DNA from: Mucilaginibacter mallensis | GTDB taxonomy: Bacteria; Bacteroidota; Bacteroidia; Sphingobacteriales; Sphingobacteriaceae | Assembly: GCF_900105165.1 (NCBI RefSeq) | Contig: NZ_LT629740.1 | Location: 1,550,001 to 1,614,000 of the forward strand | DNA: 64,000 nt | Direction of reading: 5' to 3' | Part shown: one piece after another, positions 25,467 through 33,513 of the stretch | Layout: each line of letters begins with the position of its first letter | How positions within the stretch are numbered: position 1 is the first letter of the stretch | Position numbers and translations under genes: made by a program | The notes under the pieces: generated by a model | Seen by the model: only the letters and a program-made list of their open reading frames with translations | Database searches by the model: none | Told to the model about the DNA's origin: nothing

Positions 25467-26655
25467 TTTTCCGGTACAAAATGCCAAACCCTATCGCTGA
25501 TACTAAACATATCACACCCATTATCCACCATAACAGGCTAAAACCACCATGTGCAATTAATTGCGCGCCTATGGTTGGTGCTAAAACCTGGGCTGTTGAC
25601 CATGCCATGGTGTACAGACCGGCATATTCGCCGCGGTTATTGTTGTTGGTACGGGTTATCCAGAAGGAGTTCATGAATGGCATGGAAAACATTTCGCCGA
25701 AGGTGATGAATAGCATTGCCACTATACCTGATAATATATTGGGAGGCATTACATTGAGCAATACGAAGCCGATACCTACCAATATTACACCTGCGCTGAT
25801 ATAATTTAATGGGTGACGACGGCCCTCCAATCTATGGATGAGGATCATCTCTATAAATACGATCAGCAACCCGTTTAACGACATCAGGAAACCAATAGTG
25901 CGTTCATTAAGTAGCCATTGCGTTTTATAAAATACCGGCTGCATAGTGAACAACTGGAAAAAACATCCGGCAAAAAGTATCACTAAGCCAATAAATACAA
26001 GGTATACGGTGTCTTTATAAGCTGATGATGTATCAGTGATTGCTGTTTTATTCTTTACAGCTTTAACAATATGCGAGCGTGGTATAAGTTTTAGCAGCAT
26101 AAGTGCCGCCAGGATATTAGTACAGCCATCCACCCAAAAAAGTGAATGGTAACTATAGGCAGCCAAAAAACCACCCAATGCAGCGCCTACCGACCAGCCC
26201 AGGTTAACTGCCAAACGGTTGAGCGAATAGGAGCGTGTCTTATTTTCATCGGTACTGTAATAGGCTATGGCTGATGAGTTTGCAGGCCTGAACGATTCAT
26301 TGCAAAAACTCAATACAAAAGCACCGGCACCTACGGTTAAAAATGTATGTTGATAGCCTAAGATGAGGAAAAGTATACCACCGCTTAGTAGGGCGAAGAT
26401 CTGCAAATCGTAAAAGCCGAACTTGTCTGTTAATTTACCGCCAATAAATGCGCCGCAGATGGAGCCCAACCCAAACAGCGCCATAATATAACCTGCCTGT
26501 ATAATGGTAAAGTGTAACTGGTGGATGCAGTAAATGGTCATGAAAGGGATGACCATGGTTCCGCTCCGGTTTATGAGCATCACCAGACATAGATACCAGC
26601 TATTGCGTGATAAACCTGTGTAAGCTTTTTTGTAGAGTTGGATAGGAGAGGTCAT
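25450..26655 (-). CDS. MFS transporter
   Basis: 401 residues with about 12 hydrophobic segments and the cytoplasmic loop motif GGKLTDKFG after helix 2, as in the major facilitator superfamily (drug/sugar porter-like). Substrate unknown. The final residues VSSS and the TAG stop lie in the inverted repeat arm at 25435-25466. It precedes aroC on the same strand with a 120-base repeat between them, so cotranscription is uncertain. Confidence 0.85.
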   Translation of the reverse strand: MTSPIQLYKKAYTGLSRNSWYLCLVMLINRSGTMVIPFMTIYCIHQLHFTIIQAGYIMALFGLGSICGAFIGGKLTDKFGFYDLQIFALLSGGILFLILGYQHTFLTVGAGAFVLSFCNESFRPANSSAIAYYSTDENKTRSYSLNRLAVNLGWSVGAALGGFLAAYSYHSLFWVDGCTNILAALMLLKLIPRSHIVKAVKNKTAITDTSSAYKDTVYLVFIGLVILFAGCFFQLFTMQPVFYKTQWLLNERTIGFLMSLNGLLIVFIEMILIHRLEGRRHPLNYISAGVILVGIGFVLLNVMPPNILSGIVAMLFITFGEMFSMPFMNSFWITRTNNNNRGEYAGLYTMAWSTAQVLAPTIGAQLIAHGGFSLLWWIMGVICLVSAIGFGILYRKIVSSS

Positions 26656-26664
26656 GGTTATTTA

Positions 26665-26765
26665 ATATGCAGATGTGCGGATGTGCATATGTGCAGATGA
26701 AATACATAGTTATTTGATTTTAAGCATACAATTTTAAGCATTTGCACATCCGCACATCTGCATAT
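26665..26765. repeat. Inverted repeat of the GCAGATGTGCGGATGTGC family
   Basis: A perfect 23-bp arm at 26665-26687 has its exact reverse complement at 26743-26765. The same words recur at 27883-27916 and 45744-45800. Placed between the MFS gene and aroC; could end transcription of aroC's upstream neighbour or serve as a mobile palindromic unit. Confidence 0.8.
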
Positions 26766-26774
26766 TTGCACATC

Positions 26775-27869
26775 TTAAATCAACTTTGAATTTTTGTTTC
26801 TTAAATAATGATCGGCTAAAACCAGTGCGGCCATAGCTTCAACAATAGGGACGGCGCGGGGTACTACACAAGGATCATGGCGACCCTTGCCCGATATTTC
26901 GGCTGCATTGCCTTCGCTATCAATAGTGGCCTGGGCCTGCATTATGGTAGCCACCGGCTTAAATGCAACTCTGAACTCTATCGGCATGCCATTGCTGATA
27001 CCGCCTTGTATACCGCCCGAGAAGTTGGTAATGGTAGCAATATCGCCAACATTGTTCTTGACAAATATGTCGTTATGCTCCGAGCCGCGCATTTCGCTGC
27101 CGGCAAAGCCCGAACCAAATTCAAAGCCGTGTACGGCATTGATGCTCAGCATGGCTTTACCCAGCTCGGCGTGCAGTTTATCAAAAACAGGTTCGCCCAA
27201 GCCAACCGGGCAGTTTTTTACATAGCAGGTAACTTTACCGCCAACGGTATCGCCCTGCTTGCGGATGCTATCGATATACTCGATCATTTCCTCAGCAGTG
27301 GCCGGATCAGCACAGCGCACGATGTTCTTTTCACGGTCATTAATGAATTCCTGTACATCCTTTATCTCCACGTTTGGCGCATCTATTTTGCCTACGCTGC
27401 TCACATGGGCCACTATCTCAATCCCCTGACTTTTAAGCAATAGTTTGGCTAAAGCACCTGCCGCAACACGTGCCGCGGTTTCGCGGGCGGATGAGCGGCC
27501 ACCGCCACGGTGATCACGAATCCCGTATTTGGTTTGGTAAGTATAATCAGCATGCGAAGGACGGAAAACATCCACATTGTGGGTGTAATCCTTTGAGCGC
27601 TGGTCTTCATTCGGTATCAGCATAGCGATTGGTGTACCGGTTGTTTTACCTTCAAATACGCCTGAAAGTATCTTAACCGTATCGCTCTCCTTACGCTGGG
27701 TAGTTATTTTAGACTGACCGGGTTTACGCTTGTCCAGCTCACCCTGGATATAATCCAGATCGACCGTTAACTGCGACGGGCAGCCATCAATAATTACGCC
27801 TATAGCTTCACCATGTGATTCGCCAAAAGTTGTTATCCTGAATAATTGCCCGAATGAATTGCCTGCCAT
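26775..27869 (-). CDS. aroC: Chorismate synthase
   Basis: 364 residues from [10 protein letters not shown]; a Met nine codons upstream lies in a repeat and is rejected. All three family signatures are present: [26 protein letters not shown] and [17 protein letters not shown]. The enzyme converts EPSP to chorismate with reduced FMN. It is the last gene of the minus-strand aromatic block pheA, DAHP synthase, aroA, aroC, though repeats of 120-270 bases separate the genes. Confidence 0.97.
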   Translation of the reverse strand: MAGNSFGQLFRITTFGESHGEAIGVIIDGCPSQLTVDLDYIQGELDKRKPGQSKITTQRKESDTVKILSGVFEGKTTGTPIAMLIPNEDQRSKDYTHNVDVFRPSHADYTYQTKYGIRDHRGGGRSSARETAARVAAGALAKLLLKSQGIEIVAHVSSVGKIDAPNVEIKDVQEFINDREKNIVRCADPATAEEMIEYIDSIRKQGDTVGGKVTCYVKNCPVGLGEPVFDKLHAELGKAMLSINAVHGFEFGSGFAGSEMRGSEHNDIFVKNNVGDIATITNFSGGIQGGISNGMPIEFRVAFKPVATIMQAQATIDSEGNAAEISGKGRHDPCVVPRAVPIVEAMAALVLADHYLRNKNSKLI

Positions 27870-27882
27870 GATGTTTTTAGAT

Positions 27883-27916
27883 GTGCAGATCTGCAAATAT
27901 GCAAATGTGCGGATGT
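27883..27916. repeat. GTGCAGATCTGCAAATATGC word, half unit
   Basis: A single arm of the repeat family seen complete at 26665-26765, directly before aroC. No facing arm is present here. Confidence 0.6.
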
Positions 27917-27930
27917 TTATAATTTAATTC

Positions 27931-28011
27931 GTCATTGCGAGGCTCGAAGCAATCCCTGATTAGCAGAGCCGCCCTGTATTGTTTAGGGATTGCTTCGTAC
28001 CTCGCAATGAC
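27931..28011. repeat. Interspersed palindrome R1 (GTCATTGCGAGG...CCTCGCAATGAC)
   Basis: Arms begin GTCATTGCGAGGCTCGAAGC and end with the near-exact reverse complement. The loop TTAGCAGAGCCGC-CTGTA is shared with the copy at 45494. Other copies or halves: 37751, 41291, 43479. Confidence 0.85.
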
Positions 28012-28039
28012 GCTTAGGTTTATTGTTGTTTTGGTAGAT

Positions 28040-28111
28040 GTCATGCTGAGCGCTAGTCGAAGCATGCGGGCAAAGGCCTCTACGCTCATGCTTCGAGTGC
28101 CTCAGCATGAC
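28040..28111. repeat. Interspersed palindrome R2 (TCATGCTGAG...CTCAGCATGA)
   Basis: Arms TCATGCTGAGCGCTAGTCGA and its imperfect complement TCGAGTGCCTCAGCATGA around GGCAAAGGCCTCTACG. Copies at 37803-37870 (nested in R1) and 41348-41420. Confidence 0.85.
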
Positions 28112-28142
28112 ACCCTTTTTAAAAGCCTTTCAGCTTTAACCT

Positions 28143-29426
28143 TTATGCTTTTTGCTCAACCTCAAACCCTATCTTTTCCAGATCACTCCAGAAAGCCGGG
28201 TATGATTTCTCTACCACCTTTGCATCTTCAATCTCCACCTGTGGTATCAGCAAAGCTAAAGGCGCAAAAGCCATAGCCATGCGGTGATCTTCATAAGTGT
28301 TGATGAAAATACGCTCAGGGATGAATTTTTCGCTGCAATCCAATTTGTAAAGTAACCCTTTTTCAATCAGTTTTACGCCGATTTTGGCCAGCTCATTTTG
28401 CAGAGCCTTAACACGGTCGGTTTCCTTGATCTTTAAGGTTTCCAGGCCGGTAAAAGTAGCCTCATGACCTAATGCAGCACAAACTACGATGATGGTTTGC
28501 GCCAGATCAGGGCATTCCTTCAAGTCGAATATTTTACGGGAAAGCGGTTTTGCTTCTTTTAACAAATGCACACCGCCATCCTTAAACTGCGATGTGATGC
28601 CAAAATTAGCCATGATCTCGGTGATAACGCTATCGCCCTGTAGGCTGTATTGCGTTAGTCCGGGCAGGAACAATTCGGCTTCATCGGCCAATGCAGCTAT
28701 TGAGTACCAGTATGATGCAGCGCTCCAGTCAGGTTCAACCGGTAATATTGTTGTTGCAAACTCCTGGTGTGAAATTGTGATGACATTGCCTTCCCATGTG
28801 TGTTGTATCTTTGCCTGCTCCAGCATAGCTAAAGTCATTTGTACATAAGGGCGCGATGTTAAATCACCCTCAATATGTAATTCCAAACCTAAAGGCAGCC
28901 GGGCAGCAATGAGCAACAGTGCGGTAATATACTGACTGCTGATGTTGCCTTTTATACTGATCTTACTAGTTAGCTGCTCGAAGCTGCCTTTAAGTTTTAT
29001 GGGAGGGAAGCCCTCCTTTTCTACGTACTCAATATGCGCTCCTAACTGGCGCAACGCATCCACCAACACACCGATAGGCCTTTGTTTCATCCTTTCGCTG
29101 CCCGTCAAAATCACCTCATCATCCTGCAAAGTAAAATAGGCCGTTAAAAAGCGCATAGCAGTGCCGGCAGGGCCGATGTTTACGAGTCTTAAGTCTTGAG
29201 TATCTAGTCCTGAGTCGGTATTTTGACTTTTGACTTTTGACTTTTGACTTAAAACTTCCATTAAAGTCACCGTATCTGCTGCGTCTGAAATATTTTCAAC
29301 CTTTACCTTGCCATTGCTCAGGGCTTCAATAACCAATGCACGGTTGCATTCGCTTTTTGAGCCTGTTAATTGCACGGTACCATTTGCCGTTTTGCTTTTT
29401 TTACTCAGGATGATGTTCTGCTCCAT
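28143..29426 (-). CDS. aroA: 3-phosphoshikimate 1-carboxyvinyltransferase (EPSP synthase)
   Basis: 427 residues. Substrate-binding motifs: TGSKSECNRA near 21-30, GPAGTAMRFLTA near 85-96, and KETDRVKAL near 340. The reaction joins shikimate-3-phosphate and phosphoenolpyruvate. Residues about 60-81 (from SQKSKVKSQ to LDTQDLRLV) are encoded by a repeat of the GACTTTTGACTT type in frame between the ADTVTL and GPAGTAMRFL motifs, at a point where other EPSP synthases have a short variable loop. The rest of the protein is intact, so the enzyme is probably active. Confidence 0.95.
   Translation of the reverse strand: MEQNIILSKKSKTANGTVQLTGSKSECNRALVIEALSNGKVKVENISDAADTVTLMEVLSQKSKVKSQNTDSGLDTQDLRLVNIGPAGTAMRFLTAYFTLQDDEVILTGSERMKQRPIGVLVDALRQLGAHIEYVEKEGFPPIKLKGSFEQLTSKISIKGNISSQYITALLLIAARLPLGLELHIEGDLTSRPYVQMTLAMLEQAKIQHTWEGNVITISHQEFATTILPVEPDWSAASYWYSIAALADEAELFLPGLTQYSLQGDSVITEIMANFGITSQFKDGGVHLLKEAKPLSRKIFDLKECPDLAQTIIVVCAALGHEATFTGLETLKIKETDRVKALQNELAKIGVKLIEKGLLYKLDCSEKFIPERIFINTYEDHRMAMAFAPLALLIPQVEIEDAKVVEKSYPAFWSDLEKIGFEVEQKA
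29184..29249. repeat. GACTTTTGACTT repeat inside aroA
   Basis: The plus strand shows four consecutive TTTTGACTT-type words (29221-29250) preceded by AGTCTTGAGTATCTAGTCC. These words match intergenic repeats at 16460-16490, 43575-43675 and elsewhere. The insert length keeps the aroA frame. Confidence 0.7.
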
Positions 29427-29546
29427 ATCTGTTTCGATGTATAATCGAAGTTATTAGTATTCAAATTACGCTTTTACCCCCTCTGTCTCCTCCGTCGATA
29501 CTTCCCCCTAAAAACAGGGGGAGAATCTACCGGATAGCCTGGTTGA

Positions 29547-30674
29547 TTAAGCGTGTGTAAGTTGTTCTGCAGGAGGTGTTTCCTGGCCTTTGTTCATTAC
29601 TTCTGTTTGTTTACGGATAGATTCGCTGTGTAATAATTCCATCAGTTTCTCAGTAAACTCAGCGCTTAACTTTAATGCTTTTGCATAAGTTGTGCGTTTG
29701 TTCAATATCTCGTCCCAACGGTTAACCTGTAAAATGGTGATGCCGTTATCTTTTTTGTATTGACCGATCTTTTCAGCGATCTGCATACGCTCAGCAACCT
29801 TCTGTATAACCAGGTCGTCAATTTTATCAATCTGGCTACGTAGTTCAGCTAATTTATCTTTTACTCCGGCATCACGTACTTCTGGTTTGCGCAGGGTTAA
29901 GTGATCAATAATTTCAACCAAAGCCGCAGGGGTAACCTGTTGTGCAGCATCTGTCCAGGCAACTGAAGGGTCAATATGTGATTCGATCATTAAGCCTTGC
30001 ATATCCAAATCCAAAGCTTTTTGTGAAACGTAACCAATTAATGAACGATTACCTGTAATGTGGCTTGGGTCATTGATCATTGGCAGGTGCGGTGCCAAAG
30101 TTTTTAAGTGGATAGCGATATCCCACATTGGTTCGTTACGGAAAGCAGATTTTTCGTATGATGAGAAACCGCGGTGTATAGCAGCCAGTTTAGTGATACC
30201 TGCATTGTTAATACGTTCCAAAGCACCTATCCATAATGAAAGATCAGGGTTTACCGGGTTTTTAACCATTACAGGTACATCAACACCTTTAAGGGCATCA
30301 GCAATTTCCTGTACGGTGAAAGGGTTCGCAGTTGAGCGTGCACCTACCCAAAGAATATCAACACCTGCCTTTAAAGCTTCTTCAACGTGTTTTGCTGTTG
30401 CAACTTCAACTGCGGTTGGTAAGCCAGTTTCATCTTTAGCGCGTTTTAACCATTCTAAACCTATGCTGCCGATACCCTCAAACTCTCCGGGACGGGTACG
30501 TGGTTTCCAGATACCTGCACGTAAAGCGCTGATCTTACCGGTTGCGGCTAATAAATGAGCTGTGGCTACCAGCTGTTCTTCTGTTTCGGCACTGCATGGG
30601 CCCGCTATTACAAGAGGTTCCTTACCTGTTTTAATCCAGGATTCAAGTGGCTGTATGTTTAAATCTAGTTTCAT
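29547..30674 (-). CDS. Bifunctional DAHP synthase / chorismate mutase
   Basis: 375 residues. The N-terminal domain (about 1-265) is a type I-beta DAHP synthase: VIAGPCSAE, KPRTRPGEFEGIG, WVGARSTANPF and NDPSHITGNRSL. The C-terminal domain (about 275-355) is an AroQ-type chorismate mutase: LRSQIDKIDDLVIQKVAERM with the later Lys-Asp helix. It catalyses the first step of the shikimate pathway and the first branch step to prephenate; the mutase domain often serves allosteric feedback. Placed between pheA and aroA on the same strand. Confidence 0.95.
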   Translation of the reverse strand: MKLDLNIQPLESWIKTGKEPLVIAGPCSAETEEQLVATAHLLAATGKISALRAGIWKPRTRPGEFEGIGSIGLEWLKRAKDETGLPTAVEVATAKHVEEALKAGVDILWVGARSTANPFTVQEIADALKGVDVPVMVKNPVNPDLSLWIGALERINNAGITKLAAIHRGFSSYEKSAFRNEPMWDIAIHLKTLAPHLPMINDPSHITGNRSLIGYVSQKALDLDMQGLMIESHIDPSVAWTDAAQQVTPAALVEIIDHLTLRKPEVRDAGVKDKLAELRSQIDKIDDLVIQKVAERMQIAEKIGQYKKDNGITILQVNRWDEILNKRTTYAKALKLSAEFTEKLMELLHSESIRKQTEVMNKGQETPPAEQLTHA

Positions 30675-30687
30675 CGTTTTGTTGTTT

Positions 30688-30815
30688 TGTAAGTCCGAAA
30701 GTCGGTAAGACCGAAAGTCCGGAAGTTTGTTAATCGTTATATATTTTAATTGTTAATTTTTTACTGTTTTATATTGCCTTGCTTACGGACTTTCCGTCTT
30801 CCCGACTTTTCCAAC
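30688..30815. repeat. GTCCGAAAGTC-type inverted repeat
   Basis: Words AAGTCCGAAAGTCGG and GACCGAAAGTCCGGAAG at the left face GGACTTTCCGTCTTCCCGAC at the right. A related element lies at 50372-50460. Gap between pheA and the DAHP synthase gene. Confidence 0.65.
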
Positions 30816-30819
30816 TCTC

Positions 30820-31725
30820 TTACGCCTGCCCTAGTTTCTTAATCTTTATATAAGTCCTTTTCTCAGGCTTTTTAAACTGATCGGTACTGGGTTGTTCCTC
30901 GTATCGCTCATATTCGCCCAGTATGTTAAAGTTGTGGGTGTATTTAAGCGTTTGCCTTATGGCGCTATCATATTGCTTCATTTCGTTCCACTCTATATCA
31001 ACATAAAAATTATACTCGTTGCGCTTACCTAACACCGGCATTGATTGTATTTTGCTCATGTTAAGGTTTTGATCTGCGAAGATGTTTAATACCTTAGCCA
31101 GCGACCCCGCTTTATTACTCACCTCAAAGCAAAGCGATGCTTTATTAGGTGTTCCCTTAACAGGCGTTTCATGATTGGTGATGATCAGGAAACGGGTAAA
31201 GTTCACTTTGTTTGATTCGATACGACGCTCCAGTATTTGCAGTCCGTATAAATTAGCGGCTAACGTATTGGCTATAGCAACGGTGTCGGTCAGCTGTTCT
31301 TCGCGGATGCGTTTGGCACAGGCGGCGGTATCGCTGCTTTCCACCATTTTAAGGTGCGGGTATTCATAAAAAAAGTCGACACACTGGCGTATAGCTATCG
31401 GGTGCGATGTTACATACTTCACATCCTCAAACTTCACACCCGGCAATGCCATTAAATGCAACTGGATAGGGATAAAAACCTCGCCAACAATAGGGAAGCC
31501 ATAGCTCATTAATAGCGTGTAGTTAGGCAAAATGCTGCCTGCTATGCTGTTCTCAATGGCCATTACCACATAATCGGCTTCTTTATTTTGCAGAGCCTCA
31601 AATGTTTGCTTAAAAGAGTTGCATTCAATTGTCTCGATGTCTTCACCAAAATATTTGAAGGCAGCTTCTTCGTGAAAGGAAGCGCGGATACCCTGTATGG
31701 CAACTCTTGGTTTTTCTTTTTTCAT
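30820..31725 (-). CDS. pheA: Prephenate dehydratase
   Basis: 301 residues. Catalytic domain 1-185: VAIQGIRASFHEEAA, then YVVMAIENSIAGSI, VTSHPIAIRQC and the active-site SNKVNFTRFL (the Thr before Arg-Phe is the key residue). ACT regulatory domain about 200-275 with NKAGSLAKVLNIF. The product is phenylpyruvate; Phe probably feeds back through ACT. No chorismate mutase domain is present, that activity being fused to the DAHP synthase downstream. Transcription appears controlled by the attenuator at 31745-31841. Confidence 0.95.
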   Translation of the reverse strand: MKKEKPRVAIQGIRASFHEEAAFKYFGEDIETIECNSFKQTFEALQNKEADYVVMAIENSIAGSILPNYTLLMSYGFPIVGEVFIPIQLHLMALPGVKFEDVKYVTSHPIAIRQCVDFFYEYPHLKMVESSDTAACAKRIREEQLTDTVAIANTLAANLYGLQILERRIESNKVNFTRFLIITNHETPVKGTPNKASLCFEVSNKAGSLAKVLNIFADQNLNMSKIQSMPVLGKRNEYNFYVDIEWNEMKQYDSAIRQTLKYTHNFNILGEYERYEEQPSTDQFKKPEKRTYIKIKKLGQA

Positions 31726-31744
31726 AAATACTCTTAAAGCAAAA

Positions 31745-31770
31745 AATCCCGGCTTGTGGGCCGGGACTTT
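31745..31770 (-). terminator. Attenuator terminator hairpin before pheA
   Basis: On the minus strand AGTCCCGGC - six-base loop - GCCGGGATT, followed by six T, ending 20 bases before the pheA ATG. Its 5' arm is complementary over nine bases to AGCCGGGACT at 31812-31803 within the leader peptide frame, so an alternative antiterminator is available. Confidence 0.7.
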
Positions 31771-31790
31771 TTAGTTTCTTTATATGTTTG

Positions 31791-31841
31791 TTATCGCATA
31801 TTAGTCCCGGCTCTTACTGTTAAAGTAAAAGTAGTAGCCAT
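31791..31841 (-). CDS. Leader peptide of the pheA attenuator
   Basis: A 16-codon frame MATTFTLTVRAGTNMR, stop TAA, inside the transcribed leader between the promoter at 31885 and the terminator at 31745. Five Thr and one Phe lie among the first eight or so codons. Composition and placement recall classical leader peptides (the Thr run resembles thrL), with the codons RAGT overlapping the antiterminator arm. What amino acid it senses is not clear: Phe fits the gene, Thr fits the codons. Confidence 0.55.
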   Translation of the reverse strand: MATTFTLTVRAGTNMR

Positions 31842-31884
31842 AAAAAAATGCGGTGTTAAAAGTCATTGTTTTTGTTTTGCGTGG

Positions 31885-31915
31885 TAAATGTACGGTTAAA
31901 AAACAGTTTGTCAAT
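31885..31915 (-). promoter_or_regulatory. pheA promoter
   Basis: Minus strand ATTG (31915-31912), exactly 19 bases, then TACATTTA (31892-31885): seven of eight matches to TAnnTTTG with the standard Bacteroidota spacing. A start near 31878 gives a leader of about 150 bases. Confidence 0.6.
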
Positions 31916-32021
31916 AGAAAATTTTATTTTTTTGAAAATAAATAGAGTAAACAGAATTTTATTGGGTTGGTGATTGTAAACTACTCGCATAATTGTCCGA
32001 TTTGGAAACTTTTTGACAGCG

Positions 32022-32086
32022 TGGTGTAAGTGTGGACGCTTACAAATTTTTGCATTCAAGCGTTGGCGCTTGAACTGGCTGATTAA
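32022..32086. repeat. TGGACGCTT / TCAAGCGTTGGCGCTTGA repeat
   Basis: Two short hairpins, GTAAGTGTGGACGCTTAC and TTCAAGCGTTGGCGCTTGAA. Matching words occur in the larger block at 48616-48770. Confidence 0.6.
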
Positions 32087-32098
32087 CGATAATTCTAC

Positions 32099-32566
32099 TT
32101 ACAATTTTAATTTCATTCCTTCGTGAGCTGCTTTAAAACCTAACTTTTCATAGAACCGAAGTGCATCTGGCCTTGCTTTATCAGTGGTTAGTTGAATTAG
32201 GTGGCAGCCTTTCGCTTTTGCCCGGTTGATGGCATATTCAAAAACTTTGGTTCCAATGCCCCGGCTGCGGTAATTGGAATTTGTTCTTACCGCTTCGATT
32301 TGCGCCCTTACTCCACCTTGAAAGTTAAGGTACTGGATGAATGTCAGCTGAAATGTTGCGACCAGAACTCCATTCATTTCTGCAACCGTTAATTCCTGGT
32401 TTGGATCTGCCTGAATCTTTTCAAAGGCGGACATGTATTTCTCGGATATTATTTCTGAAACGACTTCTCTTTGTGACCCCAGCGGATCATCAGCCATCAT
32501 TTTGATAATTTCCTTAAGATCTTCTTTAGTCGCTATGCGAAAGTTAAGAGTGGATGCTGTATTCAT
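32099..32566 (-). CDS. GNAT family N-acetyltransferase
   Basis: 155 residues with a standard GNAT fold: strand LTVAEMNGVLVATFQL, the acetyl-CoA loop VRTNSNYRSRGIGTKVFEYA (R-x-x-G-I-G), then CHLIQLTTDKARPDALRFYEKLGF. It transfers an acetyl group from acetyl-CoA to an unknown amine. Monocistronic, divergent from the membrane protein at 32884. Confidence 0.88.
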   Translation of the reverse strand: MNTASTLNFRIATKEDLKEIIKMMADDPLGSQREVVSEIISEKYMSAFEKIQADPNQELTVAEMNGVLVATFQLTFIQYLNFQGGVRAQIEAVRTNSNYRSRGIGTKVFEYAINRAKAKGCHLIQLTTDKARPDALRFYEKLGFKAAHEGMKLKL

Positions 32567-32883
32567 AATATAATATCTACTAAGTTTTCAGTCAGCTAGT
32601 ATACATGCTTTGATTTCGGTTGAGAATTCAAAGGCTTATCGATTATGATCTGGTCTTCAGAATGATTAGCAATCTCCATTAGTCTTTATGTATCCTAAAG
32701 GTAATATATCTTTTTTATTCTTATTGGTCGTTTAATAATCATCTGGCCGTTGCCTGATGGCCGGACTTTTCGTTCTAATCTTTTTCAAAGGATTTCCGCT
32801 TCCATCCATGACGCAGGGATTACTTATAAATAAATTAAAATCTTTTCCTTTGCTGATCGTCCAACAAGATATAAGCTTATTAC
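32567..32883. other. Divergent promoter region, nothing else seen
   Basis: About 317 bases between divergent genes. It must contain both promoters, but no clear TAnnTTTG with correct -33 spacing, repeat or RNA structure was recognised. Confidence 0.35.
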
Positions 32884-33348
32884 ATGTATCTTTTTTTATT
32901 AGCCTTACATTCATTAGTGCGCTGGTTTGTGCTGGCAAGTTTACTTTTCGCTATTTATCGTAGTTACCGTGGCTGGCTCCTGAAAAAGCCATTCACAAAA
33001 TTGGATGAGCGGGTACGATGGATAACTGCAACCATAGCACATATACAATTGGTGTTTGGGTTGTGGCTGTATTTCATTAGCCCGATAGTAAACTATTTCC
33101 TGCATAATTTTAAGGATGCGGTACATAACCGGCAGATCAGGTTTTTTGGGATGGAACACATTACCATGATGCTGACGGGTATTATTTTGATCACTATTGG
33201 TTCAGCCAAAGCAAAGCGGAAAACTACGGATATAGAAAAGTTTAAGACGATGGCGATATGGTTTACGATTGCGTTGCTGGTTGTTTTAAGTTCGATTCCC
33301 TGGTCGTTTTCTCCGTTGATTAGCAGGCCGCTGTTCAGGTCATTTTAA
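32884..33348 (+). CDS. Small integral membrane protein, cytochrome b-like annotation
   Basis: 154 residues with four hydrophobic helices (about 3-25, 45-70, 90-107, 120-140). Histidines at the N-terminal end of helix 1 (ALHSLVRW), in helix 2 (IAHIQLV) and before helix 3 (MEHITMM) resemble haem-binding positions, and such proteins in Sphingobacteriaceae are often labelled cytochrome B. Haem binding is not proven. Located in the inner membrane; no operon partner. Confidence 0.6.
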   Translation: MYLFLLALHSLVRWFVLASLLFAIYRSYRGWLLKKPFTKLDERVRWITATIAHIQLVFGLWLYFISPIVNYFLHNFKDAVHNRQIRFFGMEHITMMLTGIILITIGSAKAKRKTTDIEKFKTMAIWFTIALLVVLSSIPWSFSPLISRPLFRSF

Positions 33349-33495
33349 CTCACCCTAACATCGCTTCGCTTATCATCCTTCTCTCCGCTACGCGCAAAGA
33401 GGGGATAAAGGGTTAAAGGAGGTTTACCCTCTTTATCGCTTGCGATAGGGAGGTGTGGTCGTCCGCTTGATAGCGGAAAGACCGGGTGAGTCAAA
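33349..33495. repeat. Second copy of the GACCGGGTGAGTC palindromic family
   Basis: Contains TTTATCGCTTGCGATAGGGA, GACCGGGTGAGTC and a facing CTCTCCGCTACGCGCAAAGAG, matching the block at 17776-18056. Lies between convergent genes. Confidence 0.65.
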
Positions 33496-33513
33496 TATTC
33501 GCCATGCTCACCA

